NCBI GenBank assembly: GCA_902588975.1
Contig: CACIRJ010000003.1
Coordinates: 1-64,000, forward strand
Length of the DNA stretch: 64,000 nucleotides
Source of the DNA: an uncultured Pelagibacteraceae bacterium
GTDB taxonomy: Bacteria; Pseudomonadota; Alphaproteobacteria; Pelagibacterales; Pelagibacteraceae
Direction: 5' to 3'
Each line of letters opens with the position of its first letter. The first letter of the stretch is position 1. Below are positions 47,007-56,086 of the stretch, one piece after another. The position numbers and the translations under genes are program-made. The notes beneath the pieces are model-generated. The model saw only the letters and a list, made by a program, of their open reading frames with translations, did not search any database and had not been told where the DNA came from.

Positions 47007-48407
47007 ATGACTGATCAATTAGGTGCTCTCACAACCTTATTTACAGAATTTTACTATTGGGTAACAGTGGTTCTTATGTTTTTGATCCACGTGGGTTTCT
47101 GTATGTATGAAGTTGGGGCATCTCGTTACAAACATCACCAACACACTCTTATGAAAAATACAATGCTGATACCACTGGTAACAGTCACATGGTTTTTCTT
47201 TGGTTGGTGGATATACTGGGCATTTCCAACAGGACCTGGATTAGCTCCTTCAATTATGACCGAAAGTACCGGTCTAGTTCTTGGAGGTGGATTTGGTGGA
47301 AATGATCTTGCTAATCCTACAAATGCATTGATGGCCGTAAATCTTAATGATCATATAATGGGTGTCTTCTGGGCAGCCTTTTTATTATTTTCATGGACTG
47401 CAGCTTCAATTGTATCTGGAGCGGTTATTGAAAGGATAACTACTTTTGCATTTGGAATACTTGCAATTGCAATTGGATCTGTTTTCTGGACAATAGATGC
47501 TTCATGGGGATGGCATTTTGATGGATGGATGTTAAAAATATTAGGATATCACGATGCTTATGCTTCTGGAGTAATTCACGCAATTGCCGGGGGTTTTGCT
47601 TTAGGTGTTCTAATTGTTTTAGGACCAAGAATTGGAAAATTTTCATCTAGCGGAGAACCAAGAAACATTGGACCAAGAAATCCTTGGTTAGTGACTGTTG
47701 GATTATTTTTAATCTATACTGGTTTTTGGGGTTTTTACGCAGCATGTAATGTGCCAATATATGATCTTGGACCAGAGTATGGTATGGAAGGTGTAACTTT
47801 CTTTACTGCAACTAACATCTACCTAACGCCTACAACTCTCAGCGGAATAACGATGAACTTTTTAATGTCGTTGTCTGGAGGTTTGTTGGCTGGATATGTA
47901 ATATCTAAGGGAGATCCTTTCTGGACTTATTCATCAGGACTTGCGGGTATAATATGTGCATCTGCAGGTAATGATTTATATCATCCAATACAATCAATGA
48001 TAATCGGTATGATCGGAGTGGTTATAGCTTACAAAATGCATTACTGGGTCGAGAAAAAATATAAAATCGACGATGCAGTTGGAGCAGTAGCTGTTCATGG
48101 TTACGCTGGATTTGTTGGTCTTGTAATATGTGGTTTTGTTTTAAATGGTTATCCTTCATCTGGATACAGTGTTGGAGCTATGTGGGACGGAACTAATTAT
48201 GCAGCAATTAATCCACTAGGAATGTTTATCGGTGCAATAATAATGTTTTTTGTACTAGGTATGCTTCCTGGATATATAATTGCAAAAGTTCTTAATGGAA
48301 TGGGTAAATTAAGAATACCTAGAGAAGTAGAACTTGCAGGACTTGACTATACAATAATGGAGGAGGCTAAAGAAGACGAAAAAGCTGTAGCCTCGGCCAG
48401 TAGATAA
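47007..48407 (+). CDS. amt: Ammonium transporter (Amt family)
   Basis: About 11 TM; GWHFDGWM, SGVIHAIAGGFALGVLI, VGAVAVHGYAGFVG. Confidence 0.85.
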   Translation: MTDQLGALTTLFTEFYYWVTVVLMFLIHVGFCMYEVGASRYKHHQHTLMKNTMLIPLVTVTWFFFGWWIYWAFPTGPGLAPSIMTESTGLVLGGGFGGNDLANPTNALMAVNLNDHIMGVFWAAFLLFSWTAASIVSGAVIERITTFAFGILAIAIGSVFWTIDASWGWHFDGWMLKILGYHDAYASGVIHAIAGGFALGVLIVLGPRIGKFSSSGEPRNIGPRNPWLVTVGLFLIYTGFWGFYAACNVPIYDLGPEYGMEGVTFFTATNIYLTPTTLSGITMNFLMSLSGGLLAGYVISKGDPFWTYSSGLAGIICASAGNDLYHPIQSMIIGMIGVVIAYKMHYWVEKKYKIDDAVGAVAVHGYAGFVGLVICGFVLNGYPSSGYSVGAMWDGTNYAAINPLGMFIGAIIMFFVLGMLPGYIIAKVLNGMGKLRIPREVELAGLDYTIMEEAKEDEKAVASASR

Positions 48408-48420
48408 AGGAGGTATGTAA

Positions 48421-48642
48421 ATGGCAACAGTAACAAATTGGATAGATCATTTAAGTGCCTCTGAGGTACAAGGATCTGTCTATCCAGGAGTTGGTTCAGA
48501 AGGAGTGCTTGTAATAATAGCAATTCTTATTTGGGTTGGTTGGCATGTAATTTCATCTAAACAAGAAGATGGGAAGATGAATGAGATTGTCAGAAAAAGA
48601 CCTAGTTCTAACGACTGGAAGAGTAATATAACAGACGGTTAA
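48421..48642 (+). CDS. Small single-TM protein (73 aa) following amt
   Basis: ORF with 'aaaggagg' RBS-like sequence upstream; GVLVIIAILIWVGWHVI helix. Confidence 0.65.
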   Translation: MATVTNWIDHLSASEVQGSVYPGVGSEGVLVIIAILIWVGWHVISSKQEDGKMNEIVRKRPSSNDWKSNITDG

Positions 48643-48650
48643 AACTTTGA

Positions 48651-48683
48651 AGAGGGCACATGAAATATTGTGCCCTCTTTTTT
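48651..48683 (+). terminator. Intrinsic terminator after amt and the small ORF
   Basis: AGAGGGCACA - tgaaatat - TGTGCCCTCT followed by TTTTT. Confidence 0.92.
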
Positions 48684-48686
48684 CGA

Positions 48687-48848
48687 ATGGAAAATTCAGA
48701 AAATAAAAATCAAGAGGAAAATAAAACTCCAAGTAAAATGGCAAGACTTGCTTGGCCAAAAGCTAAGTATGGTGTCTATGCCGCAATCATCATTATTGTA
48801 TTAGTAAATCTCCTTTACTATAAAGATTTTTTGTTATCTTTAATTTAA
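48687..48848 (+). CDS. Small single-TM protein (53 aa)
   Basis: MENSENKNQEENKTPSKMARLAWPKAKYGVYAAIIIIVLVNLLYYKDFLLSLI; the track start at 48660 lies inside the terminator, so ATG at 48687 is more likely. Confidence 0.55.
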   Translation: MENSENKNQEENKTPSKMARLAWPKAKYGVYAAIIIIVLVNLLYYKDFLLSLI

Positions 48849-48857
48849 TTAATTTTT

Positions 48858-49739
48858 ATGTGTGGAATTGTTGGAATATACCTAAAATCAAAAAAGTTTG
48901 AAAAAGATTTAGGTAAGATGTTATCTGGAATGTTGATAAATATGGAGTCCAGAGGACCTGATAGCGCTGGTTTTGCTATTTATAAGAAAGAAAAAAAAGA
49001 GGAATTTAAATATTCAATATGTATTAACAATTTAGCTTTCGAAAAATTTAAAAAAGGTATCACAGGAAAAATTAAATTTACTACAATATTAAAAAATTCA
49101 GACCACGTAATTTTAAGCTCCAAAGAAAAACCAAAAAAAGTTTTGGATATCTTAAATGAATTTAAAGGAGTTTCCTTGGTTGGTTATGGTAAATCTATTG
49201 AAATATTTAAGCAAATTGGAAATCCTAAAGATGTAGTAAAAAAGTTTAATTTAGAAAACTTTAGTGGAACACATGGAATAGGTCATACTAGAATGGCTAC
49301 TGAAAGTGCTATAACAACCGATGGATCTCATCCCTACTCTACAGGCTCTGATGAATGCCTGGTCCATAATGGATCTTTATCAAATCACAATAACCTAAGG
49401 AGAAATTTAACTAAAAAAGGGATAAATTTTAAATCTGATAACGATACTGAGGTTGCAGCAGGATATATTTCAAATCATTTATCAAGTAAAAAAAATTTAA
49501 AAGAGACTCTTATGAGTGGCTTAGGTGACTTAGATGGATTTTACACTTTTATAACAGGCACAAGAAAAGGATTTGCTATAGTTAGAGACGAAATTGCATG
49601 CAAACCTGCTGTTGTTGCTGAAACTAAAGATTATGTTGCAATCGCATCTGAATTTCAAGCTATGGCACATTTGCCTGGTGTTAACATGGCTAAAATTTTT
49701 GAGCCTGAACCTGGTGTTGTATATTCTTGGGGCAATTAA
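48858..49739 (+). CDS. Class II glutamine amidotransferase subunit, GlxB/MgsA-like, copy 2
   Basis: MCGIVGIYL, MESRGPDSAGFAIY, GHTRMATESAITTDGSHPYS, LVHNGSLSNH. Confidence 0.88.
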   Translation: MCGIVGIYLKSKKFEKDLGKMLSGMLINMESRGPDSAGFAIYKKEKKEEFKYSICINNLAFEKFKKGITGKIKFTTILKNSDHVILSSKEKPKKVLDILNEFKGVSLVGYGKSIEIFKQIGNPKDVVKKFNLENFSGTHGIGHTRMATESAITTDGSHPYSTGSDECLVHNGSLSNHNNLRRNLTKKGINFKSDNDTEVAAGYISNHLSSKKNLKETLMSGLGDLDGFYTFITGTRKGFAIVRDEIACKPAVVAETKDYVAIASEFQAMAHLPGVNMAKIFEPEPGVVYSWGN

Positions 49740-50422
49740 TGAAATTAGATTTGAGAAAATTAAAACTTAGAAAAGTAAATGAGACATTACAATCTATAGA
49801 TCAAAAAAGGAATAATAAGAGTTATACAATTTTAAATCCAGAGGGAAATCATGCTATCTGTGCAGGGTTAACAGATGACATAGATGTAACAATAAAAGGT
49901 CATGTCGGATATTATTGCGGTGGAATGAACCAAAACGCAAATATCACAGTTGAAGGAAATGTTGGAACGGGTGTAGCTGAAAACATGATGTCTGGAAAAA
50001 TTCATGTAAAAGGAAATGCCTCTCAGTCTGCTGGAGCTACAGCACATGGAGGATTTTTAGTAATTGATGGAGATGCAAGTTCTAGATGTGGAATTTCAAT
50101 GAAAGGAATTGATATTGTTGTCAAAGGTTCTGTAGGTCACATGTCCGCTTTTATGGCACAGTCTGGTAATTTAGTAGTTTGTGGTGACGCGGGTGAGGCA
50201 TTAGGTGATAGTTTATATGAAACAGATATCTATATTAAAGGTAGGGTCAAGTCTTTAGGAGCTGATTGCATAGAAAAAAAAATGGATAATAAACATTTAA
50301 AAAAATTAGACAAACTTTTAAAAAAAGCGAAGTTAGATAAATTAAAATCTAAAGATTTTAAAAGATATGGTTCAGCGAGAAAACTTTATAATTTTAAAAT
50401 AGACAATGTATCAAATTATTAA
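49727..50422 (+). CDS. GltB-C-terminal-domain-like subunit, GlxC/MgsB-like, copy 2
   Basis: KGHVGYYCGGMNQNANITVEGNVGTGVAENMMSGKIHVKG...; likely starts at the ATG at 49740. Confidence 0.86.
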   Translation: MGQLMKLDLRKLKLRKVNETLQSIDQKRNNKSYTILNPEGNHAICAGLTDDIDVTIKGHVGYYCGGMNQNANITVEGNVGTGVAENMMSGKIHVKGNASQSAGATAHGGFLVIDGDASSRCGISMKGIDIVVKGSVGHMSAFMAQSGNLVVCGDAGEALGDSLYETDIYIKGRVKSLGADCIEKKMDNKHLKKLDKLLKKAKLDKLKSKDFKRYGSARKLYNFKIDNVSNY

Positions 50423-50424
50423 AT

Positions 50425-51750
50425 ATGAAAAAAAATAATAAAACATTTCCAAGACAATCTTGGACTTTCGATGAGTATACAAATTCTGAAATAAGAAGAG
50501 CAGCTGAAACAGGAATTTATGATATAAGAGGAGGTGGATCTAAAAGAAGACTTCCTCATTTTGATGATCTTTTATTTTTAGGTGCGTCAATGTCCAGATA
50601 TCCTTTGGAGGGCTATCGAGAAAAATGCACGACTAATGTAACCTTGGGAACGAGGTATGCAAAAAAACCTTTAGAACTTGATATACCAATAACAATTGCG
50701 GGAATGAGTTTTGGCGCATTATCTGGATCTGCTAAAGAAGCATTGGGTAGAGGAGCTAGTATTGCAGGCACATCAACAACAACAGGTGATGGAGGTATGA
50801 CACCTGAAGAAAGAGGACAATCAAAAAATTTAGTTTACCAACTTTTACCTTCTAGATATGGAATGAATCCTAATGATTTAAGAAAAGCAGATGCAATAGA
50901 AGTTGTTATTGGACAAGGTGCAAAGCCTGGTGGAGGTGGAATGCTTCTAGGTCAAAAAATTAGTGATCGTGTTGCAGAAATGAGAACTTTACCAAAAGGA
51001 GTTGATCAACGTTCTGCATGTAGACATCCAGACTGGACTGGACCTGATGATTTGAAGATCAAAATATTGGAATTAAGAGAAATTACTAAATGGAAAGTCC
51101 CAATATTTGTGAAAATTGCAGGAGCTAGACCTTATTATGATACAGCATTAGCAATTAAAGCTGGCGCTGATGTAGTTGTTTTAGATGGTATGCAAGGAGG
51201 AACTGCAGCGACACAAGAAGTGTTTATTGAAAATGTAGGTCAACCAACATTGGGATGTATAAGACCAGCCGTTGATGCTCTACAAGATCTAGATATGCAT
51301 AGAAAAGTTCAATTAATTATTTCTGGTGGGATCAGAAATGGAGCAGATGTAGCTAAAGCTTTGGCCCTTGGAGCTGATGCAGTTTCAATAGGTAGTGCAG
51401 CAATGATTGCTATCGGAGATAATGATCCTAAATGGGAAAAAGATTACAATAAACTTGGAACTACTGCTGGCGCATACGATGATTGGCATGAAGGAAATGA
51501 TCCTGCAGGTATTTCAACCCAAGATCCAAAATTAATGAAAAGATTAGATCCAATAAAAGCTGGAAAAAAACTTTCAAACTATTTAAAGGTAATGACATTA
51601 GAAGCTCAAACACTTGCAAGAGCATGTGGTAAAAACAGCTTACATAATTTAGAACCAGAAGATATGTGCGCTTTAACGGTTGAAGCTGCAGCCATGGCTA
51701 GAGTTCCTTTAGCTGGTACTTCTTGGATACCAGGTATAAATAATAAATAA
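50425..51750 (+). CDS. FMN-binding glutamate-synthase-like subunit, GlxD/MgsC-like, copy 2
   Basis: GMSFGALSGSAKEALGRGA, TGDGGMTPEERG, KPGGGGMLLGQKI, SIGSAAMIAIG. Confidence 0.9.
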   Translation: MKKNNKTFPRQSWTFDEYTNSEIRRAAETGIYDIRGGGSKRRLPHFDDLLFLGASMSRYPLEGYREKCTTNVTLGTRYAKKPLELDIPITIAGMSFGALSGSAKEALGRGASIAGTSTTTGDGGMTPEERGQSKNLVYQLLPSRYGMNPNDLRKADAIEVVIGQGAKPGGGGMLLGQKISDRVAEMRTLPKGVDQRSACRHPDWTGPDDLKIKILELREITKWKVPIFVKIAGARPYYDTALAIKAGADVVVLDGMQGGTAATQEVFIENVGQPTLGCIRPAVDALQDLDMHRKVQLIISGGIRNGADVAKALALGADAVSIGSAAMIAIGDNDPKWEKDYNKLGTTAGAYDDWHEGNDPAGISTQDPKLMKRLDPIKAGKKLSNYLKVMTLEAQTLARACGKNSLHNLEPEDMCALTVEAAAMARVPLAGTSWIPGINNK

Positions 51751-51787
51751 ATATTGATAGTAAGTAATTTAATTAATACTATATCTA

Positions 51788-53113
51788 ATGCCTAAAAATT
51801 TATCTCAGATAGCTAGATCTAAAAAAATTAAATATTTTCTAATCAGTTTTGTTGATTTGTTTGGAGTATTGAGATCAAAATTAGTGCCAGCACAGGCAAT
51901 TGCTGAAATGCAAAAAAATGGAGCTGGTTTTGCAGGATTTGCAACATGGCTAGACATGTCACCAGCAGATAGTGATATGTTTGCAATACCAGATCCAAAT
52001 AGTTTAATTCAATTACCATGGAACAAAGAGATTGGATGGTTAGCTTCAGATTTATATATGGATGGTGGACCTGTAGATGCGTCTCCAAGAGTAATGTTAA
52101 AAAATCAGATAAAAAAATTGAGTGAAAAAAAACTTCAAATGAAGTCTGGTGTTGAGTGTGAATATTTTTTAATTTCTGAGGATGGATCGTCTATTGCAGA
52201 TCCTAGAGATATCCAATCAAAACCTTGTTATGATCAATCAGCTTTGATGAGAAGATATGATTTAATTAAAGAGATATGTGACAGTATGATTGAGTTAGGA
52301 TGGAAACCATATCAAAATGACCATGAAGATGCTAATGGTCAATTTGAAATGAATTGGGATTACTCTGACAGTTTAATAACTGCAGATAGGCATGTTTTTT
52401 TCAAATTCATGGTAAAAAATTTAGCTGAAAAACACGGTCTGAGAGCTACATTTATGCCAAAACCATTCAATAATTTAACTGGTAATGGTTGCCATGCGCA
52501 TGTTTCTGTTTGGGGTAAAGGAAAAAATCAATTTTTAGATAAAAAGGATAGATTGGGTTTAAGCAAAATGGCTTACAATTTTCTAGGCGGGGTGATAAAG
52601 AATGCTCAACCTTTATCAGCTTTTTTTAATCCGACTATTAACAGTTACAGAAGAATAAATGCTCCACCAACAAAATCAGGAGCTACTTGGTCTCCAAGCA
52701 GCATATCTTATACAGGAAATAACAGAACACATATGATTAGAATTCCTGACCCAGGAAGATTTGAACTTAGATTAATGGATGGATCAGCTAACCCATATTT
52801 ATTACAAGCTGGAGTTCTTGCGGCTGGTTTGGAAGGTATAAATAAAAAAATAAATCCAGGTAAACCTTTATTCTGTAATATGTATACAGATTATAAAAAA
52901 TACCCAAACTTGCCTAAACTTCCTAATAACGTTTCTGAGGCATTAAATATGTTAAGTGGTAGCAAAGTCCTTAATAAAGCATTTGGAAAAAAAGTTATTG
53001 ATAGTTATTTAAAATTAAAAAGTAACGAAATAGATAATTTCAATAAACAAGAAGTCTTTGATAAGAAAAAATCAGTTACTAAATGGGAAAAAGATAACAC
53101 TTTAGATTGTTAG
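51788..53113 (+). CDS. Glutamine-synthetase-family protein (GlnT/GmaS-type), copy 2
   Basis: QNDHEDANGQFEMNWDY, GNGCHAHVSVW, NSYRRINAPPTKSGATWSPSSISYTGNNRTHMIRIPDPGRFELRLMDGSANPYL. Confidence 0.88.
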   Translation: MPKNLSQIARSKKIKYFLISFVDLFGVLRSKLVPAQAIAEMQKNGAGFAGFATWLDMSPADSDMFAIPDPNSLIQLPWNKEIGWLASDLYMDGGPVDASPRVMLKNQIKKLSEKKLQMKSGVECEYFLISEDGSSIADPRDIQSKPCYDQSALMRRYDLIKEICDSMIELGWKPYQNDHEDANGQFEMNWDYSDSLITADRHVFFKFMVKNLAEKHGLRATFMPKPFNNLTGNGCHAHVSVWGKGKNQFLDKKDRLGLSKMAYNFLGGVIKNAQPLSAFFNPTINSYRRINAPPTKSGATWSPSSISYTGNNRTHMIRIPDPGRFELRLMDGSANPYLLQAGVLAAGLEGINKKINPGKPLFCNMYTDYKKYPNLPKLPNNVSEALNMLSGSKVLNKAFGKKVIDSYLKLKSNEIDNFNKQEVFDKKKSVTKWEKDNTLDC

Positions 53114-54246
53114 AAATGAATTTAAATAATATTTCTAAATGGAAATATTCTAATTTTCTAATTAATAAATCTTATAACTTTGATCGTAAAAGAATTCTAA
53201 AACTTATACCTTCTAACTTGCTATTGAGTTCAAATAAAACTATATCGAACTGGAAAAATTACAAGAAAACACCTCTATTAAAATTAGAGAAACTAAACCG
53301 GAATTTAAAACTTAATAATATTTTTTACAAAGATGAGTCGAAAAGATTTCATTTAAAATCATTTAAAGCTTTAGGTGGGGCATATGCTGTAGAAAAAATA
53401 TCTAAAGGGAAAAAAAATATTATAATATCATCTGCAACAGCTGGAAATCATGGTAGATCAGTTGCGTGGGGTGCTCAAAGATTAGGTTTACAATGTAAAA
53501 TTTTTGTTAGTCAATATGTAAGTGAAGCTAGAATAAAAGAAATTGAAAAATTTGGAGCTGATGTAATTAGAGTTAGGGGTAACTACGAAAATTCATTAAA
53601 TGAATGTAAAAAATTATCAAAAAAGAATAATTGGATTATTGTTCAAGATGTATCTACTAAGAATTATAGTCATGTCCCCTTGTTAACTATGGCTGGATAT
53701 TCAATTATGATTAAAGAAATTTCAAAACAAACTGCGCATTATATTACACATATATTCCTTCAAGCAGGCGTTGGTGGAATGGCAGCAGGTGTAGTAGCAG
53801 GAGTTGCAAAATATTTTAAGAGAATTCCTAAAATAATAATAGTTGAACCGGATGGAGCTGATTGCGTACTGCAAAGCATAAAAAGTAAAAAATTAAAAAA
53901 AATTAAAATAAAAAAAGAAAGTATAATGGGCGGAATGTCATGTAATGAAATGTCTTTAATACCTTGGCATGTATTAAAGAAAGCTAGTGATTGTTGTGTT
54001 ACTGTAAATGACTCAAAAGTTCCTAAAACTGTTGCAATGCTTAAAGACAAGAAACTGAGCAAAAGATCAATAATAGGTGGTGAATGTGCTACACCAGGAA
54101 TTATCAGTCTTATTAGTCTCTGTAATAATCCTAAAACAAAGAAATTAATAAATCTTAACGAAAAATCTAATGTTTTAGTTATTGGATGCGAAGGTAATGC
54201 AGATGTAAAACTTTACAAACAATTGCTATCTAAAGGCAGAAAGTAA
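53107..54246 (+). CDS. PLP-dependent diaminopropionate ammonia-lyase-like / threonine dehydratase-family enzyme
   Basis: KDESKRFHLKSFKALGGAYAV (PLP Lys), ATAGNHGRSVAWGAQRLG, GGMSCNEMSLIPW. Confidence 0.82.
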   Translation: MLEMNLNNISKWKYSNFLINKSYNFDRKRILKLIPSNLLLSSNKTISNWKNYKKTPLLKLEKLNRNLKLNNIFYKDESKRFHLKSFKALGGAYAVEKISKGKKNIIISSATAGNHGRSVAWGAQRLGLQCKIFVSQYVSEARIKEIEKFGADVIRVRGNYENSLNECKKLSKKNNWIIVQDVSTKNYSHVPLLTMAGYSIMIKEISKQTAHYITHIFLQAGVGGMAAGVVAGVAKYFKRIPKIIIVEPDGADCVLQSIKSKKLKKIKIKKESIMGGMSCNEMSLIPWHVLKKASDCCVTVNDSKVPKTVAMLKDKKLSKRSIIGGECATPGIISLISLCNNPKTKKLINLNEKSNVLVIGCEGNADVKLYKQLLSKGRK

Positions 54247-54251
54247 ATTAT

Positions 54252-55670
54252 ATGTCAAAAAAAGCTGTTGTTTGGATAAGAGACGATTTTAGAATAAAAA
54301 ATAATTCTGCATTATCTTATGCAACAAATAATTACGATACTGTCACAGCATTATATATTTATAATAAGGAAAACTTTGATGATGTTAGAGAGGCACAAAA
54401 ATGGTGGGTAAGTAAATCATTAATAAATTTTAAAGATGAATTAATTAAATACAACATTGAATTAGAATTAGTATTTTCTGATGAGATAACTTTTTTTAGT
54501 AAAATCAAAGATAAACAAGAAATTTCTGTATTTTGGAATAAAATATATGAGCCATCTCAATTAAAGTTAGATAATGATCTCATTAAAATTTTCGAAAAAA
54601 ATAAAATACTCTCAAAATGCTTTAAAGGAAATGTTCTTAATGAATATAATAATGTTACAAAAGATGATGGAAGCCCTTATAAAGTTTATAGTCCATTTTG
54701 GAGAGTTGCAGAGCAAATTTACTTAGATAGTATCCCAAATAAATCATTAAATGTAAAAAAAGTTAAGAGCAAAATAAAATTATTCAAAAATAGTAATGTT
54801 CCAGATCAAATTTTACCAAAGAAAAATTGGTATAAAAAATTTGAAAAATATTGGGATCCAACAGAAAAACAATCCGAAAAATATTTAAACGATTTTGTCG
54901 AAAGTAGAATGTTGAAATATGGTGTTGATAGAGATTATCCAGCTATAAATGGTTCGTCAAAACTTTCACCATTTATAAGAAATGGACAAATACACGTAAG
55001 TAATATTTGGGACAAATGTTATAAATATAAATCAAAAAATGTTAGTGTTAAAAAATATCTTAATGAATTAGGATGGAGAGAATTTTCTCATAGTTTGATT
55101 AATTACTTCCCTCAAATGCTAAAAGGTAATTTAAGAAAAGAATTTGATAAATTTCCATGGGATAAAAATGCAAAAAATTTGAAAGCTTGGAAAAAAGGTA
55201 TGACTGGATACCCAATTGTTGATGCCGGGATGAGACAACTTTATGAAACAGGTTGGATGCATAATAGAATTAGAATGGTAGTTGGTTCTTTTCTTGTAAA
55301 ACATTTAAGAATTAATTGGAAAGAGGGTGAAAAACATTTTAGAAATTGTTTGCTAGATTTTAATGAAGCAAACAATGTTGCACAATGGCAATGGGTTGCT
55401 GGTTGTGGTGCAGATGCAGCACCTTATTTTAGAATTTTTAATCCTATATTGCAGGGTGAAAAATTTGATAAACAAGGTTTGTATGTAAAAAAATGGGTAC
55501 CTGAATTAGAGAGAGTTCCAAGTAAATTTATTCATAAACCATGGGAAATGGAAATAAAATATCAAGATGCTATAAAAACTAAAATTGGTTCTGATTACCC
55601 TTCTCCAATAGTTGTACATGAAGAAGCCAGAAATGCAGCTCTCAAAGCATTTCAAACTTTAAAAAATTAA
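54252..55670 (+). CDS. Deoxyribodipyrimidine photolyase / cryptochrome family
   Basis: VVWIRDDFRIKNNSAL, GMTGYPIVDAGMRQLYETGWMHNRIRM, NNVAQWQWVAGCGADAAPYFRIFNP. Confidence 0.95.
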   Translation: MSKKAVVWIRDDFRIKNNSALSYATNNYDTVTALYIYNKENFDDVREAQKWWVSKSLINFKDELIKYNIELELVFSDEITFFSKIKDKQEISVFWNKIYEPSQLKLDNDLIKIFEKNKILSKCFKGNVLNEYNNVTKDDGSPYKVYSPFWRVAEQIYLDSIPNKSLNVKKVKSKIKLFKNSNVPDQILPKKNWYKKFEKYWDPTEKQSEKYLNDFVESRMLKYGVDRDYPAINGSSKLSPFIRNGQIHVSNIWDKCYKYKSKNVSVKKYLNELGWREFSHSLINYFPQMLKGNLRKEFDKFPWDKNAKNLKAWKKGMTGYPIVDAGMRQLYETGWMHNRIRMVVGSFLVKHLRINWKEGEKHFRNCLLDFNEANNVAQWQWVAGCGADAAPYFRIFNPILQGEKFDKQGLYVKKWVPELERVPSKFIHKPWEMEIKYQDAIKTKIGSDYPSPIVVHEEARNAALKAFQTLKN

Positions 55671-56086
55671 TCTCCAATAAAATGATGAATAATCAGCCTT
55701 TTTGTAGAAGCTAACCTATGTTCAAAAAGGTAAATTCCTTGCCAAGTTCCTAACAAAAGTTGTTTATTTTTTATACTGAGGGATATTTGATTGTTAGTTA
55801 AAGCTGACTTTATATGAGCTGGCATATCGTCCTTACCTTCTATTGTATGAATATATAATTTATTATCCATTGGAGCAATTTTATCAAAATAATTTATTAA
55901 ATCTGATTGAACATCAGGATCAGCATTTTCTTGAACAATTAAAGATGCACTAGTGTGCTGTATGCTTAAATTTAAAATACCATTATTAAAATTATTTTTA
56001 TTTATCCAGTCTATCGTTTGATCGGTAAATTCATATAATTTTTGACCATTTGTTTTAAGTTCAAGATTAAAAAATTCTTGTCTCAT
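55667..56086 (-). CDS. YjbQ/UPF0047 family protein
   Basis: NGILNLSIQHTSASLIVQENADPDVQSDL, HIKSAL, GTWQGIYLFEHR. Confidence 0.92.
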   Translation of the reverse strand: MRQEFFNLELKTNGQKLYEFTDQTIDWINKNNFNNGILNLSIQHTSASLIVQENADPDVQSDLINYFDKIAPMDNKLYIHTIEGKDDMPAHIKSALTNNQISLSIKNKQLLLGTWQGIYLFEHRLASTKRLIIHHFIGD

